64,000 nucleotides of DNA from Caldicoprobacter oshimai DSM 21659 (GCA_000526435.1 JAGB01000001.1:248001-312000), one strand, 5' to 3'; shown: positions 15,580-25,466, numbered from the stretch's first letter. The notes: generated by a model not told the origin, from the sequence alone. A program made the numbers and translations.

Positions 15580-16578
15580 TTAAATTTTCCAATTGTATGG
15601 AATAGGCCCAACCATTCGGTGAGGTACATATGGCTCTTCCAAATAGGCAACTTCCTCTGGACTCAAAGAAACCGACAAAGCCGCCACTGCTTCTTCTACA
15701 TGGGAAATCTTCGTTGCACCTACAATAGGAGCAACAACCGTTTCTTTTTGTAATAACCAGGCCAATGCAATCTGCGCCTGAGATACTCCGTGTTTTTGGG
15801 CCACTTCCTTTACCCGATCCACTATAACCTTATCCACTTCATATGTCGAGTCATATTTGGACCTTGCTATTTGGTCAGTTTCATAACGTTTAGTTGGCGC
15901 TGACCAATCTCGGCATAACCTCCCTGCTGCCAATGGGCTATAGGGTGTAACGGCTATTCTTTCGGCTTTGCACAACGGTAACATCTCCCTTTCCTCTTCA
16001 CGGTAAATGAGATTAAGGTGATTCTGCATACTTACAAAACGAGTCCAGCCGTTCTTCTCTGCTGTGTAAAGCGCTTTTTGGAATTGCCACGCATACATAG
16101 AAGATGCACCTATGTACCTGGCTTTCCCAGCTTTTACAACATCGTGTAACGCTTCCATCGATTCTTCAATTGGAGTATCGTAATCCCAGCGATGAATAAT
16201 ATACAGATCAACATAATCCATCCCTAAACGTTTTAAGCTATTATCAATCTCTCTCATAATTACTTTCCTTGAAAGGCCTCCTCCATTAGGTCCATCAAAC
16301 ATTTTACCCCATACCTTTGTAGCAATAACAACCTCATCGCGGTTTGCAAAATCCTTTATTGCCCGACCGAGAATTTCTTCACTCCTTCCATAAGAATATA
16401 TATTCGCTGTATCAAAAAAGTTAATTCCAAGCTCAAGAGCCCTTTTAATAATGGCACGACTTTCTTCTTCATTAAGTACCCATTTATGCACCCACCTCTC
16501 AGGGTCTCCAAAACTCATGCAACCAAGACAAATTCGAGACACCTCAAGACCTGTATTACCTAATTTTACATATTCCAT
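15580..16578 (-). CDS. Aldo/keto reductase (AKR)
   Basis: 332 residues. The start EYVKLGNTGLEVSRICLGCM and the tetrad region (NFFDTANIYSYGRSEEILG with Asp/Tyr; VVIATKV Lys; YIIHRWD His) mark an NADPH-dependent aldo/keto reductase of the YajO/GRP type. It reduces aldehydes or ketones in the cytoplasm; the substrate is unknown. It follows the ferredoxin-type AKR gene by 58 bases and shares the MerR-type promoter upstream of it, suggesting aldehyde or electrophile stress control. Confidence 0.9.
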   Translation of the reverse strand: MEYVKLGNTGLEVSRICLGCMSFGDPERWVHKWVLNEEESRAIIKRALELGINFFDTANIYSYGRSEEILGRAIKDFANRDEVVIATKVWGKMFDGPNGGGLSRKVIMREIDNSLKRLGMDYVDLYIIHRWDYDTPIEESMEALHDVVKAGKARYIGASSMYAWQFQKALYTAEKNGWTRFVSMQNHLNLIYREEEREMLPLCKAERIAVTPYSPLAAGRLCRDWSAPTKRYETDQIARSKYDSTYEVDKVIVDRVKEVAQKHGVSQAQIALAWLLQKETVVAPIVGATKISHVEEAVAALSVSLSPEEVAYLEEPYVPHRMVGPIPYNWKI

Positions 16579-16636
16579 TATTCAACCCTCCTCAATATTC
16601 TATAACTTTTATAAAATACCATATGATCATTTGAAT

Positions 16637-17806
16637 CTAACGAAAGTTCGAAATAGCTTCAGATAACTTTTTCATAATTACGGGTACGTCAATCTCTTGA
16701 GGACATAGCTTCTTACATTCACCACAAGCAATACAGTTAGAAGGCGTCTCTTCATCCGTTAGCGCATCAATCGTAAATCTAAGTCCAGGAGAAGGTTCAA
16801 AGGAGAATTCATTATACAGGGAGATTAACATGGGAATATCCAGATTGTTAGGACAACCCTCGCAACAATATCGACAGGAGGTGCAAGGTACAAGGTCTAC
16901 TAACCTGGATACAACCTTTCGTAAAAGCTCTATTTCTTCCTCTGTAATAGGAGTGGGATCAGAAAATGTCTTGATGTTATCCTTTAATTGGTCAATATGC
17001 GTCATTCCACTGAGTACAACTTGTACACCCGGTAAAGACTTTACAAATCGAAATGCCCACGATGCAATGGAATCGTTAGGACGAGCTTTTTTCAACATTG
17101 CATTCGTCTCCTCATCCAAAGATGCCAGCCGACCTCCACGACAGGGCTCCATAACCATCACTGGAATATCCCGTTCAACAAGAATCTCGTATTTTCGTTT
17201 TGCATTCTGTAGCGTCCAGTCTAAGTAGTTGAGCTGAATCTGTACAAAGTCAAAACAATCTCTCCAGTTGAGAAATTTCTCGATAGTCTCAGCCCTACCG
17301 TGAGCAGAAAAACCCAAGTAACGAATACGGCCTGCCTTCTTTTGCTCAAGTAGAAAGTCCACAATACCTAAAACCTCATTCGTATACAAATCATATGAGG
17401 TTTCGCAAACATTATGCAGTAGATAAAAATCAAAATAATCTACCCTACATTTTTCTAACTGTTCCTCAAATATCTCTGCTGGTGAAGTTTTCTTCAATCC
17501 AGTTAGATACCCTACAAATTCCAAATTTCCTTCATTGTAACGCATCATGTGCCCCGGCATCTTAGTTGCCAAATACCAGCTTTCACGAGGATATTGATTC
17601 AATATTTTCCCCAAAAATACTTCCGATTCACCATTATGATACCTATAAGCAGTATCAAAGTAATTAATACCATGTTCATAAGCATACTCAATAAGTTCTC
17701 GTGCTTTTCTTTCATCAATCGGCCCACCTTTCCCAGTGGTGGGTAAACGCATGCAACCCATACCAAGTTGTGAAATATTTAGATTGTGAAATGGTTTGTA
17801 AATCAT
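16637..17806 (-). CDS. Aldo/keto reductase with C-terminal 2[4Fe-4S] domain
   Basis: 389 residues: an AKR barrel (LGMGCMRLPTTGKGGPID; YFDTAYRYHNGESEVFLG; YLLHNVCE) with a C-terminal ferredoxin-like domain carrying CTSCRYCCEGCPNNLDIP and CIACGECKKLCPQEIDVP. This fusion is common in anaerobes and probably lets the enzyme use ferredoxin or another Fe-S donor. ATG at 17806 (start IYKPFHNL) is typical for the family; an ATG four codons upstream directly abuts GAGAGG and is less likely. First gene after the MerR-type promoter at 17925-17955. Confidence 0.88.
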   Translation of the reverse strand: MIYKPFHNLNISQLGMGCMRLPTTGKGGPIDERKARELIEYAYEHGINYFDTAYRYHNGESEVFLGKILNQYPRESWYLATKMPGHMMRYNEGNLEFVGYLTGLKKTSPAEIFEEQLEKCRVDYFDFYLLHNVCETSYDLYTNEVLGIVDFLLEQKKAGRIRYLGFSAHGRAETIEKFLNWRDCFDFVQIQLNYLDWTLQNAKRKYEILVERDIPVMVMEPCRGGRLASLDEETNAMLKKARPNDSIASWAFRFVKSLPGVQVVLSGMTHIDQLKDNIKTFSDPTPITEEEIELLRKVVSRLVDLVPCTSCRYCCEGCPNNLDIPMLISLYNEFSFEPSPGLRFTIDALTDEETPSNCIACGECKKLCPQEIDVPVIMKKLSEAISNFR

Positions 17807-17924
17807 AAAAAGCACCATCCTCTCTGTAATTTATGAAGTTTTCAACTGATTTCTAATGCTGCAGCCGAGTTTTATTGATTGTTTTGGGTTGTACTTTTGA
17901 TATGCCTACTTCATGGCAATTACT

Positions 17925-17955
17925 AATTTATCATTTGGAGTTAACTCCAAGTCAA
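17925..17955 (-). promoter_or_regulatory. MerR-type promoter/operator A, driving the AKR genes
   Basis: Minus strand TTGACT, 19 bases, TAAATT. The over-long 19-base spacer holds the perfect palindrome TTGGAGTTAACTCCAA (17935-17950). A 19-base spacer with a central palindrome is the signature of MerR-family activation. It points at the two aldo/keto reductase genes. Confidence 0.8.
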
Positions 17956-18069
17956 GTGTTATTAATGCGCAACCAATACTAGACAACAAAATTAGGCAGC
18001 ATCTGAAAAGCCGGGGGCATTCCGGTAAGCATGGAAAACAACTTTGTTTGATTGAATATTGATTCAGAT

Positions 18070-18575
18070 AACCTGGAAATTCTTCCACATTTTCCGAATC
18101 ATTTCTCCGTTCCAGGAGAAAATTTCAGAGAAACGGATGAAAACCTCATTCTTCCTATTGAGAGATCAGATTCATGATAATGGAAACATTCATCGGAAAC
18201 ATTCATCGTGATGTGGGATTTCTCCATGGAACGGAACAATGCGGCACAGGAATTATAGATTCCAAAAAACGGATAGGATAATCCGGATATGACAAAATAG
18301 GTAATGGCAGCTGCCATAACATCATCTTCGACACTGCCAAAGAGAATCCGTAACGTTGGTTTATGAAAGAGAATGACGAACAGCATAATTCCCGAGGAAA
18401 TAATTGTAGTGACAGTAATTAACTGACTGGCAGCATTACAGGCTTGGTCTTTTTCTTTGCGTCCAATATATTGGGAAACAACGACAGCCCCACCCGTAGC
18501 AAGCGCAGTTAGCACAAAATTGAGCAGATAATTAATCATATCCACCAAGGAAACGCCTGACTAGGAGTAAGCAAG
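18070..18575 (-). pseudogene. Decayed MATE-family efflux transporter
   Basis: The minus strand encodes SLVDMINYLLNFVLTALATG, GAVVVSQYIGRKEKDQA and SYPFFGIYNSCAALFRSMEK, clear MATE transporter sequence from roughly the second to the fourth helix. The N-terminus is missing behind a stop. After KSHITMNVS a 13-base direct duplication (18182-18194 and 18195-18207) shifts the frame; removing one copy restores VSIIMNLIS. Further on, FSWNGEMIRKMWKNFQ in another frame resembles the next MATE segment, so a deletion followed. Its place between MerR-type promoter sites suggests it was once part of the same regulon. Confidence 0.8.
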
Positions 18576-18672
18576 ACAATCGTTCGGTGCCACATCCGGA
18601 AACTTAAGGACATGAATATACCTAAGCTTATAGTTTTCGTCTTTTACTTTTAGCAGGCTGGATGATATCTTT

Positions 18673-19050
18673 TTATCTTTTTAGTTTGTTTTGTGCAGGG
18701 ACAACCTTGGTTTCGTATTGCTCAATTTTATAATTAAGCCTCTCCAGTGCTTTTTGCATCTCCTCGATACGAGCGATGAGTTGCTCACGCTGCTCGATTA
18801 AGATCTGTTTTCTGGCCTCTACGGTTGCATCTCCTTGCTGAAACAGCGCGACATACTCGATCAGTGCTTCAATTTGAACTCCCGCATCACGCATACATTT
18901 GATGAATTCAATCCACCTGCAGTCTTCCTCTGTATAATCCCGGATTCCGCTTTCGTTGCGATGCACCCTAGGAATCAGCCCAATACGCTCATAGTAGCGG
19001 AGTGTATCCGGTGAAAGGCCAAATTTTTTGCTTACTTCTGTAATTGTCAT
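18673..19050 (-). CDS. MerR-family regulator (AdhR/NmlR type)
   Basis: 125 residues: N-terminal winged helix-turn-helix (TITEVSKKFGLSPDTLRYYE, RIGLIPRVHRNESGIRDYTE), then a dimerisation helix rich in Glu/Gln. Cys52 in the segment EFIKCMRDAG lies where AdhR/NmlR-type regulators carry their aldehyde- or electrophile-sensing cysteine; Cys44 is also present. Three MerR-type promoters, one in front of its own gene and one in front of the aldo/keto reductases, share the half-site TTGACTTGGA. I infer that it autoregulates and activates the reductases under carbonyl stress. Confidence 0.88.
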   Translation of the reverse strand: MTITEVSKKFGLSPDTLRYYERIGLIPRVHRNESGIRDYTEEDCRWIEFIKCMRDAGVQIEALIEYVALFQQGDATVEARKQILIEQREQLIARIEEMQKALERLNYKIEQYETKVVPAQNKLKR

Positions 19051-19091
19051 GTGTTTTTACCTCCGATGTTCGATATTATAATAACTAATAA

Positions 19092-19122
19092 TAGCTAATG
19101 CTTGGAGCTAAATCCAAGTCAA
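19092..19122 (-). promoter_or_regulatory. MerR-type promoter/operator B, in front of merR
   Basis: Minus strand TTGACT, 19 bases, TAGCTA, with CTTGGA...TCCAAG (19101-19118) inside the spacer. It lies ~40 bases upstream of the merR start, so autoregulation is likely. Confidence 0.75.
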
Positions 19123-19229
19123 GCGTTAGAATAGTAGTCATATTTTTATTGCTATACTCCTAATTACTTGCCATTTCCTATCTTCCTTTCAAATCAATAT
19201 TCTTTATTAATATCCTAAACTAATTTAAT

Positions 19230-19260
19230 ATCATAAGGCATAGAGTTAACTCCAAGTCAA
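19230..19260 (-). promoter_or_regulatory. MerR-type promoter/operator C
   Basis: Minus strand TTGACT, 19 bases, TATGAT, with GAGTTAACTC (19243-19252) in the spacer. It fires in the same direction as site B, ~140 bases further upstream, with no gene between. It is either a tandem promoter for merR or the remains of a deleted gene's promoter. The rest of 19051-19368 shows nothing else. Confidence 0.65.
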
Positions 19261-19368
19261 CTCCCTTTTTGAATTAGTGTTGGAGAATTCCTCCTACATT
19301 TGAGCGAGTGACTTATCAAATGGTCATTGGACTTACATTGGAAACAAAGTAGCTAAAAATCTCCGCTG

Positions 19369-19410
19369 TAAAAAATGAAGGGTTCCAGGATTTTCAAAAC
19401 CCTGGAACCC
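19369..19410 (-). terminator. Terminator of the tRNA operon
   Basis: Minus strand GGGTTCCAGG...CCTGGAACCC with an 11-base loop, followed by TTCATTTTTT, just after tRNA-Leu. Confidence 0.88.
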
Positions 19411-19418
19411 TTGATTTT

Positions 19419-19509
19419 TGGTGCCGGAGGCCGGACTCGAACCGGCACGGTTTTATTCAAACCCCAGGATTTTAAGTCCTGTGCGTCTGCCAGTTCCGCC
19501 ACTCCGGCA
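19419..19509 (-). tRNA. tRNA-Leu (anticodon UAA)
   Basis: Starts TGCCGGAGTGG, has the long variable arm of class II tRNAs, anticodon loop CTTAAAA, TTCGAGTCC T-arm and an encoded CCA at 19419-19421. Confidence 0.96.
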
Positions 19510-19513
19510 AAAA

Positions 19514-19588
<75 letters not shown>

Positions 19589-19592
19589 ATAC

Positions 19593-19667
19593 TGGAGCGG
19601 GAAACGGGACTCGAACCCGCGACTTTCACCTTGGCAAGGTGACGCTCTACCACTGAGCTATTCCCGC
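19593..19667 (-). tRNA. tRNA-Gly (anticodon GCC)
   Basis: GCGGGAATAGCTCAGTGG start, anticodon loop TTGCCAA, GGTTCGAGTCC T-arm, encoded CCA (19593-19595). Confidence 0.97.
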
Positions 19668-19824
19668 GCACTATTCCTTTTGTATTTTTCCTCCTTTATT
19701 AAAACCTTCTTCTTTCTGGGTTTTCTACCGTCCTTTTAAGGGCGCTACTTGTTTTTCAAAATTTTTTTCACGCACAAGCTTACTTCTGCCTTTCGCGTTT
19801 TAATCTGTTGGACCGAGACAATCA

Positions 19825-19900
<76 letters not shown>

Positions 19901-20015
19901 CTGTTACCTTCCTCAAGCAGCCTACCCACCTCTTACTATCAACACAAACAGCACAAAGTATTTTATCTGCCCCTTTCAACCGTCATTCGGCTGCAACGTC
20001 CCGCTGACTATTATT

Positions 20016-20044
20016 AGTATATAGTACCCACGATTATAAGTCAA
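20016..20044 (-). promoter_or_regulatory. Vegetative promoter of the tRNA cluster
   Basis: Minus strand TTGACT, 17 bases, TATACT, about 115 bases upstream of tRNA-Phe. Confidence 0.75.
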
Positions 20045-20124
20045 AAACAACCGCAGTGGATTTATCACGATTATTTTTATATTTCTCTCAAAATCTTGCA
20101 TTATCTTTATCAATATCCTGCATT

Positions 20125-20883
20125 CTATCTGCGTCTCTTCAATTCATCATATACCTCTTCAATGGATATGCCCTGCTCAACCAGCACAACTAGCAGGTGA
20201 TACAGAAGGTCACTTACTTCATATATGACCTCAGACTTTACCCTGTTTTTTGCTGCAATGATCACCTCAGCTGATTCCTCTCCTACCTTTTTTAAAATCT
20301 TATCGATGCCCTTTTCAAACAGATAGCATGTATAAGACCCTTCCCTGGGATGCAGTTTTCTGTCCACTATGACGTCATACAGCTCCTGCAGCACCGATGT
20401 CTTTCCGTTTGCACGGTTTTGCTCTTCAGATGATTCCTCCTGCATTTCCGAAGAAGGCCGCTCGGCTGTGCCATCCATTTTATGTTCGTCATCTCTTTTC
20501 ACATCAGCGTATACCTCTTCAGGGATAAATACCCTCTCTCCCTTTATGACCCATGTGCCATTGGCTTTATCGGCAGCACGGTAAAAACAGGACTTATAAC
20601 CGGTATGGCAGGCAGCCTTAACCTGTTGCACCTTAAACAGCAAAGCGTCTCCGTCGCAGTCAATGAATACCTCTTTTATCTTCTGAACGTGACCCGAGGT
20701 TTCACCCTTCATCCATATCTTTCTACGGGTTCTGCTCCAGAAATGGGTTATTCCGGTCTCAAGGCTTTTTTCCAAGGCCTGGCGGTTCATATAGCCCAGC
20801 ATCAGCACTTCTCCCGTCTCCTCATCCTGAATTATGGCGGGTATCAACCCATCGCTGTTAAATTTCACTTCGCCCATCAACAT
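20125..20883 (-). CDS. hisIE: Bifunctional phosphoribosyl-AMP cyclohydrolase / phosphoribosyl-ATP pyrophosphatase
   Basis: 252 residues from the ATG at 20883 (AAGGAGGAG nine bases upstream). The HisI half carries [19 protein letters not shown], the metal-binding DCDGDALLF and [11 protein letters not shown] low-complexity Glu/Ser linker (~residues 135-160) joins it to the HisE half ([28 protein letters not shown]). Catalyses steps 2 and 3 of histidine synthesis. Last gene of the his operon. Fused HisIE is common in enterics and occurs in some Firmicutes; the long acidic linker is unusual. Confidence 0.95.
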   Translation of the reverse strand: MLMGEVKFNSDGLIPAIIQDEETGEVLMLGYMNRQALEKSLETGITHFWSRTRRKIWMKGETSGHVQKIKEVFIDCDGDALLFKVQQVKAACHTGYKSCFYRAADKANGTWVIKGERVFIPEEVYADVKRDDEHKMDGTAERPSSEMQEESSEEQNRANGKTSVLQELYDVIVDRKLHPREGSYTCYLFEKGIDKILKKVGEESAEVIIAAKNRVKSEVIYEVSDLLYHLLVVLVEQGISIEEVYDELKRRR

Positions 20884-20937
20884 GATCAAAAACTCCTCCT
20901 TCAGGTTTATTGTGCTTTTAATCAACTGCTGAATTGC

Positions 20938-21720
20938 CTATTCAGCGGCGTTTTTATTCATATTTCCCTTTACTGGTACCCCTCTTTTAGCCAGATAATC
21001 TTTGACTTCCTGTATGCTTACCTCCTTAAAATGAAATACCGACGCAGCCAGCACTCCTTTGGCCCCACCCTGTACCACCGCTTGATAGAAGTGTTCCAGC
21101 GTTCCTGCTCCTCCGGAGGCGATTACCGGTATGCTCACAGCCTGGGATACTGCTTTAGTAAGTGGTATGTCGTACCCATCCTTGGTCCCATCCCTATCCA
21201 TACTCGTTAAAAGTATCTCCCCGGCTCCCAGCTTTTCAACTTCAACTGCCCACCCGATGGCGTCTTTGCCAGTGTTTTCTTTTCCGCCCCTTATATACAC
21301 GTCCCAGCCATTGCCCCCGCGCATTTTGGCATCTATGGCGACGATGATGCGCTGAGGTCCAAAAATCCCGGCAGCTTCGGCTATTAAATCAGGATTTTTA
21401 TAGGCCGCTGTGCCTACCGAAACCTTACTGGCACCCGATTCCAGTACGTCCCGTATGTCCGACAGCTCAGCTATTCCACCGCCTACAGTAAGCGGGATAG
21501 ATATTCGGCTGACCACCTTTTCAACGACGTTAAGCATGTTCTTTCTACCTTCAACGGTAGCCGATATATCCAAAAATACCAGCTCATCGGCTCCTTCATC
21601 CTCATAGGCCTTTGCTATTTCGACGGGATCGCCCGCATCGCGCAAGTTGGCGAAATGTACCCCTTTTACCACTCTGCCACCGTATACATCCAAACAAGGT
21701 ATGATTCTTATCGTTTCCAT
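20938..21720 (-). CDS. hisF: Imidazole glycerol phosphate synthase, cyclase subunit
   Basis: 260-residue (beta/alpha)8 barrel, [20 protein letters not shown] at the start with catalytic Asp11, [12 protein letters not shown] with the second catalytic Asp, and VIASGGAG phosphate site. Normally works with the glutaminase HisH, which delivers ammonia through the barrel. No hisH is found in this operon, so HisF either pairs with a HisH encoded elsewhere or uses free ammonia. Four bases separate hisF from hisA. Confidence 0.96.
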   Translation of the reverse strand: METIRIIPCLDVYGGRVVKGVHFANLRDAGDPVEIAKAYEDEGADELVFLDISATVEGRKNMLNVVEKVVSRISIPLTVGGGIAELSDIRDVLESGASKVSVGTAAYKNPDLIAEAAGIFGPQRIIVAIDAKMRGGNGWDVYIRGGKENTGKDAIGWAVEVEKLGAGEILLTSMDRDGTKDGYDIPLTKAVSQAVSIPVIASGGAGTLEHFYQAVVQGGAKGVLAASVFHFKEVSIQEVKDYLAKRGVPVKGNMNKNAAE

Positions 21721-21723
21721 CGT

Positions 21724-22443
21724 CTATCTCTCCTCCAATTTTAAGGCTTGCTTTAGATCTATCTTACCGCTGTATAGCGCCTTGCCTATAATGACGCCAT
21801 CTACCCCCACAGACTTAAGCTGGGCTATATGCTCAAGAGAGCTTACTCCACCCGAAGCTATCACGTTAAGACCCGTCTTTTCAACCATCTCCCTGGTCGA
21901 TGGTATGTTTGGCCCCTCCAGCATGCCGTCGCGCAGTATATCGGTGTAAATCGCCGTCTCCACTCCCATCTCCTTCACCCTTTTACCCAGCTCAACCGGC
22001 GTTATATCGCATTCCTCTACCCAACCTCTGATGGCTACCCTGTTGTTTCTGGCATCTATCCCGACAGCTATTGATGTTCCAAAACGCCTTATGGCCCGTT
22101 CAAGCAATACAGGGTCCTCCACCGCCGCTGTACCCAGTATAACCCTGGCCACCCCCACCTCCTCCAAAAGGTAGGCTATCCTTTCCATAGAGCGTATTCC
22201 GCCGCCTACCTGAACCGGTATATTCACTCTTTCTATGATTTCCTTTATAATGCTTTCATTCTGCGAATGCCCTTGAAAAGCCCCGTCTAAATCCACTACA
22301 TGGAGGAAGCGGGCGCCTTGGGCCTTCCATTGCAGCGCAACTTCCACCGGGTTGTCGCTGTAAACCGTCTGGTGTTCGGCTCTGCCCTGTATAAGGCGAA
22401 CACATTTTCCACCCTTTATATCTATTGCCGGATAAATTGTCAT
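21724..22443 (-). CDS. hisA: Phosphoribosylformimino-5-aminoimidazole carboxamide ribotide isomerase
   Basis: 239-residue barrel paralogous to HisF: IYPAIDIKGGKCVRLIQGRA, GGGIRSMERIAYLL, TDILRDGMLEGPNI and NVIASGGVSSLEHI. Catalyses the Amadori rearrangement of ProFAR. Located where Firmicutes operons usually have hisH immediately upstream; here hisB precedes it across a 67-base gap. Confidence 0.96.
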   Translation of the reverse strand: MTIYPAIDIKGGKCVRLIQGRAEHQTVYSDNPVEVALQWKAQGARFLHVVDLDGAFQGHSQNESIIKEIIERVNIPVQVGGGIRSMERIAYLLEEVGVARVILGTAAVEDPVLLERAIRRFGTSIAVGIDARNNRVAIRGWVEECDITPVELGKRVKEMGVETAIYTDILRDGMLEGPNIPSTREMVEKTGLNVIASGGVSSLEHIAQLKSVGVDGVIIGKALYSGKIDLKQALKLEER

Positions 22444-22510
22444 ATTCTAAATTACCCCCAATTTTTAAAATTTACAGATATTCGCTCCAACAGCGTGTTT
22501 AAGACACCGA

Positions 22511-23104
22511 TCAGTCAATAATCCCTTTGGTGGAAGGAATTTTATCCACGTCTTTTTCCAGAGCCACCGCCTGTCGCAAAGCCCGTGCAAAAGCCTTAAA
22601 AGCGGCCTCCAGCATGTGATGAGCGTTTGAGCCGTATAAAATCCTTACATGCAGTGTGATTCCGCATTGATTGCAGAAGGCCCTGAAAAACTCTTCGGCA
22701 AGCTGTGTATCAAAACTTCCTACCATGAGAGCAAGCTGCGGTGTCTCATAATGTAGGTATGGCCGCCCGCTTATGTCCAAGCTTACCATGGCCAGTGACT
22801 CGTCCATAGGCACAAACGACGTCCCGTAACGGGATATTCCCTTTTTATCTCCCAGCGCCTGTGCAAAAGCCCTACCCAAGACGATACCCACATCCTCCAC
22901 TGTGTGATGGCCGTCCACATTTAAGTCACCACGGCATTCCACCAACAGGTCGAAGCCGCTGTGCCCTGCTAGGATGGTGAGCATGTGGTCAAAAAATCCG
23001 ATACCTGTATCTATCCTGGCCAACCCCTGCCCTTCCAGATTTATCTCCACCTTTACGCTTGTTTCACTGGAACGCCTTTCTGCCTTACCTATCCTCTGGT
23101 TCAT
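22511..23104 (-). CDS. hisB: Imidazoleglycerol-phosphate dehydratase
   Basis: 197 residues, the monofunctional form without the phosphatase domain. The duplicated metal-binding motifs FFDHMLTILAGHSGFDL, DGHHTVEDVGIVLG, and later FFRAFCNQCGITLHV with GSNAHHMLEAAFKAFARAL are all intact. Three bases separate it from hisC. Confidence 0.96.
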   Translation of the reverse strand: MNQRIGKAERRSSETSVKVEINLEGQGLARIDTGIGFFDHMLTILAGHSGFDLLVECRGDLNVDGHHTVEDVGIVLGRAFAQALGDKKGISRYGTSFVPMDESLAMVSLDISGRPYLHYETPQLALMVGSFDTQLAEEFFRAFCNQCGITLHVRILYGSNAHHMLEAAFKAFARALRQAVALEKDVDKIPSTKGIID

Positions 23105-23107
23105 ACT

Positions 23108-24169
23108 TTACCCCTCCAGTATTCGTTTTAGCGTTTCTACAAAAGCGTCGTTGTCCTGTCTTGTACCTACCGTGATGCGCAGATAATTCTTGAGCCTGGG
23201 GTCATTGGGGAAATTGCGAACCAGTATACCTTCCCCTATTAGCTTTTTATAGACCATTTCGGCATCGGGAACCTTTATGAGCAAAAAATTGGCCTTCGAA
23301 GGATAAACCTCGATTCCTTTGACACCACGTAATTTATCGTACAGTCGTTCCCTTTCGTGTATTATGGAGGCAATCCTGCTACGAAAAAGGTCAATGTTTT
23401 CAAGTACCAGCTGTGCCGCCTTCTGTGAGAAGCTGTTTAGGTTGTAAGGTGGCTTTACCGCGTATACCTGTTCAACCAGCTTTCTGTTTCCTATCAGATA
23501 TCCAACGCGAAGGCCGGCCAGCCCGAAAGCCTTTGAAAAGGTCTTGAGGACCAGTGCATTGGGGTAATTTACGATTTGGTCCGCAATCGAATCCCCGCAA
23601 AACTCGCCGTAAGCCTCATCCACCACTACCACGCCGTTAAAAGCCTTGATCAGCTTCATAAGTTCATCTTTATCGATGACGTTGCCTGTAGGGTTATTAG
23701 GAGAACATATGAACACAACCCTGGGCTTGTATTGTTCTATTGCCTTATAAAATGCGCTCACATCATAGTCAAAGTTGTCATCTAGCGGCACCTCTACAGG
23801 TATGCCCCCGGCTATATGGGTAAATATGCCGTACATTGTAAACGATGGGCTGGGGCACAGCACCCCGTCTCCTTTTCCCACGAAAGCGCTTATTATCACC
23901 CTTATCAGCTCATCTGAACCAGCCCCTACCATAACCTCATCGGGCGATACGCCGCAGTATCGAGAAATAGCCTGCCTTAAGGCGGTTGCATCGGAATCAG
24001 GGTATCTGTTAAATTGACACCCCTCCATCAATTCTTTTACTAGCTGTTGCCTGATAGCCTCCGGTAAGTCATAAGGGCTTTCATTGGCATCCAATTTTAT
24101 TTTATAAGGCACGCTACGAACCTTATAGGGCTTTAAAGCTTTAAGGTCATTACGCAGGAATTCAGCCAT
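23108..24169 (-). CDS. hisC: Histidinol-phosphate aminotransferase
   Basis: 353-residue fold-type I PLP aminotransferase: KLDANESPYDLP, PNNPTGNVIDKDELM, VVVDEAYGEF, and TFSKAFGLAGLRVGYLIG with the PLP lysine (SK). Transfers the amino group of glutamate to imidazole acetol phosphate. Its start overlaps the hisD end by eight bases. Confidence 0.95.
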   Translation of the reverse strand: MAEFLRNDLKALKPYKVRSVPYKIKLDANESPYDLPEAIRQQLVKELMEGCQFNRYPDSDATALRQAISRYCGVSPDEVMVGAGSDELIRVIISAFVGKGDGVLCPSPSFTMYGIFTHIAGGIPVEVPLDDNFDYDVSAFYKAIEQYKPRVVFICSPNNPTGNVIDKDELMKLIKAFNGVVVVDEAYGEFCGDSIADQIVNYPNALVLKTFSKAFGLAGLRVGYLIGNRKLVEQVYAVKPPYNLNSFSQKAAQLVLENIDLFRSRIASIIHERERLYDKLRGVKGIEVYPSKANFLLIKVPDAEMVYKKLIGEGILVRNFPNDPRLKNYLRITVGTRQDNDAFVETLKRILEG

Positions 24170-25466
24170 TCTCTTTAAACCTCACTTCTATGGAATTTGC
24201 ATGGGCAGTTAACCCTTCCCTGTTTGCAAACTCTATAACATCGAGAGATACGGCTTTTAGCGCTTTTTCGGTATAGAATATTATGTTGGATTTCTTTACA
24301 AAATCGTATACTCCCAGAGGTGAGAAGAAACGCGCCGTACCGCCGGTAGGAAGCACGTGGTTGGGCCCGGCCATATAATCCCCCACCGGCTCGGGAGTAT
24401 AGTGCCCCAGGAATATGGAACCCGCATGTTTGACGGCCCCCAAAATCTCAAAGGGGTTTTGTACGGCCAGCTCCAGGTGTTCTGGTGCAATGGAGTTTGC
24501 GATTTCTACAGCCTGTTCAAGCGAATCAACCACGATCAGGGCCCCAAAATCCCTTAAAGAAGCCTGTATGATGTCCTTTGATGATAAGCCCTCAACTTGC
24601 CTTTGCAGTTCCTCAACTACACGGCTGGCTAACTCGAAAGAGGTAGTTACAAGAATGGCTGAAGCCATGGGGTCGTGTTCGGCCTGCGACATGAGGTCGG
24701 CCGCCACAAAGGCTGGCTCAGCCGAGGAATCGGCTAGTACCATCACCTCGCTGGGGCCGGCTATCATATCGATGTCTACGTAGCCGTATACCTCCTTCTT
24801 AGCCAGCGCCACATAAATGTTCCCCGGCCCTACTATCTTGTCCACCTTGGGTATGGTGTGGGTACCAAAGGCCAGTGCGGCTATAGCCTGCGCTCCCCCT
24901 ATTTTAAATATCCTTTTGCACCCCGCCTCGCACGCCGCCACCAGGGTATGCGGGTTTACCTTTTTGTCCTTCCCGGGCGGTGTGGCCATGATAATATCAG
25001 ATACACCTGCCACCCTCGCGGGAATGACATTCATAAGCACCGAAGAAGGATATGCCGCTCGCCCACCCGGTACGTAGACTCCAACTCGCTCCATGGGCAC
25101 TACACGTTGTCCCAAGATTATGCCGTTTTCTTCGCATATTGCCCAGGAATTTTCAAGCTGTTTGCTGTGAAATTTCCATATATTGTCTCGAGCTTGCCTG
25201 AGTATATCAATATAACGGCCATCAACCTTTGAATAGGCCTCCTGGATTTCCTCTTGGGATACCAGCATCTCCTGTGCGTTGGCGTAATGTACTCCATCGA
25301 ATCGAGCAGTATATTCAATAACCGCTTCATCCCCTCTTTGCCGAACAGCTAAAAGTATTTCCAAGACAGCGTTTCTTTCTCTTTCAAACGATACCTGCGA
25401 GCGGCGGTCGAGCCTGTTCAATATCCATGCGGTATCCTTACCCCTTCCATCAATTAACTTCACCAT
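24162..25466 (-). CDS. hisD: Histidinol dehydrogenase
   Basis: 434 residues. Zinc and catalytic signatures are present: [61 protein letters not shown] and [20 protein letters not shown]. Performs the last two oxidations to histidine with NAD+. Overlaps hisG by 17 bases and hisC by eight. Confidence 0.97.
   Translation of the reverse strand: MVKLIDGRGKDTAWILNRLDRRSQVSFERERNAVLEILLAVRQRGDEAVIEYTARFDGVHYANAQEMLVSQEEIQEAYSKVDGRYIDILRQARDNIWKFHSKQLENSWAICEENGIILGQRVVPMERVGVYVPGGRAAYPSSVLMNVIPARVAGVSDIIMATPPGKDKKVNPHTLVAACEAGCKRIFKIGGAQAIAALAFGTHTIPKVDKIVGPGNIYVALAKKEVYGYVDIDMIAGPSEVMVLADSSAEPAFVAADLMSQAEHDPMASAILVTTSFELASRVVEELQRQVEGLSSKDIIQASLRDFGALIVVDSLEQAVEIANSIAPEHLELAVQNPFEILGAVKHAGSIFLGHYTPEPVGDYMAGPNHVLPTGGTARFFSPLGVYDFVKKSNIIFYTEKALKAVSLDVIEFANREGLTAHANSIEVRFKENG

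Noticed and set aside
17906-18088. Separate 60-codon gene between the AKR promoter and the MATE remnant
   Set aside because: It overlaps MATE-derived sequence in another frame and has no ribosome-binding site.
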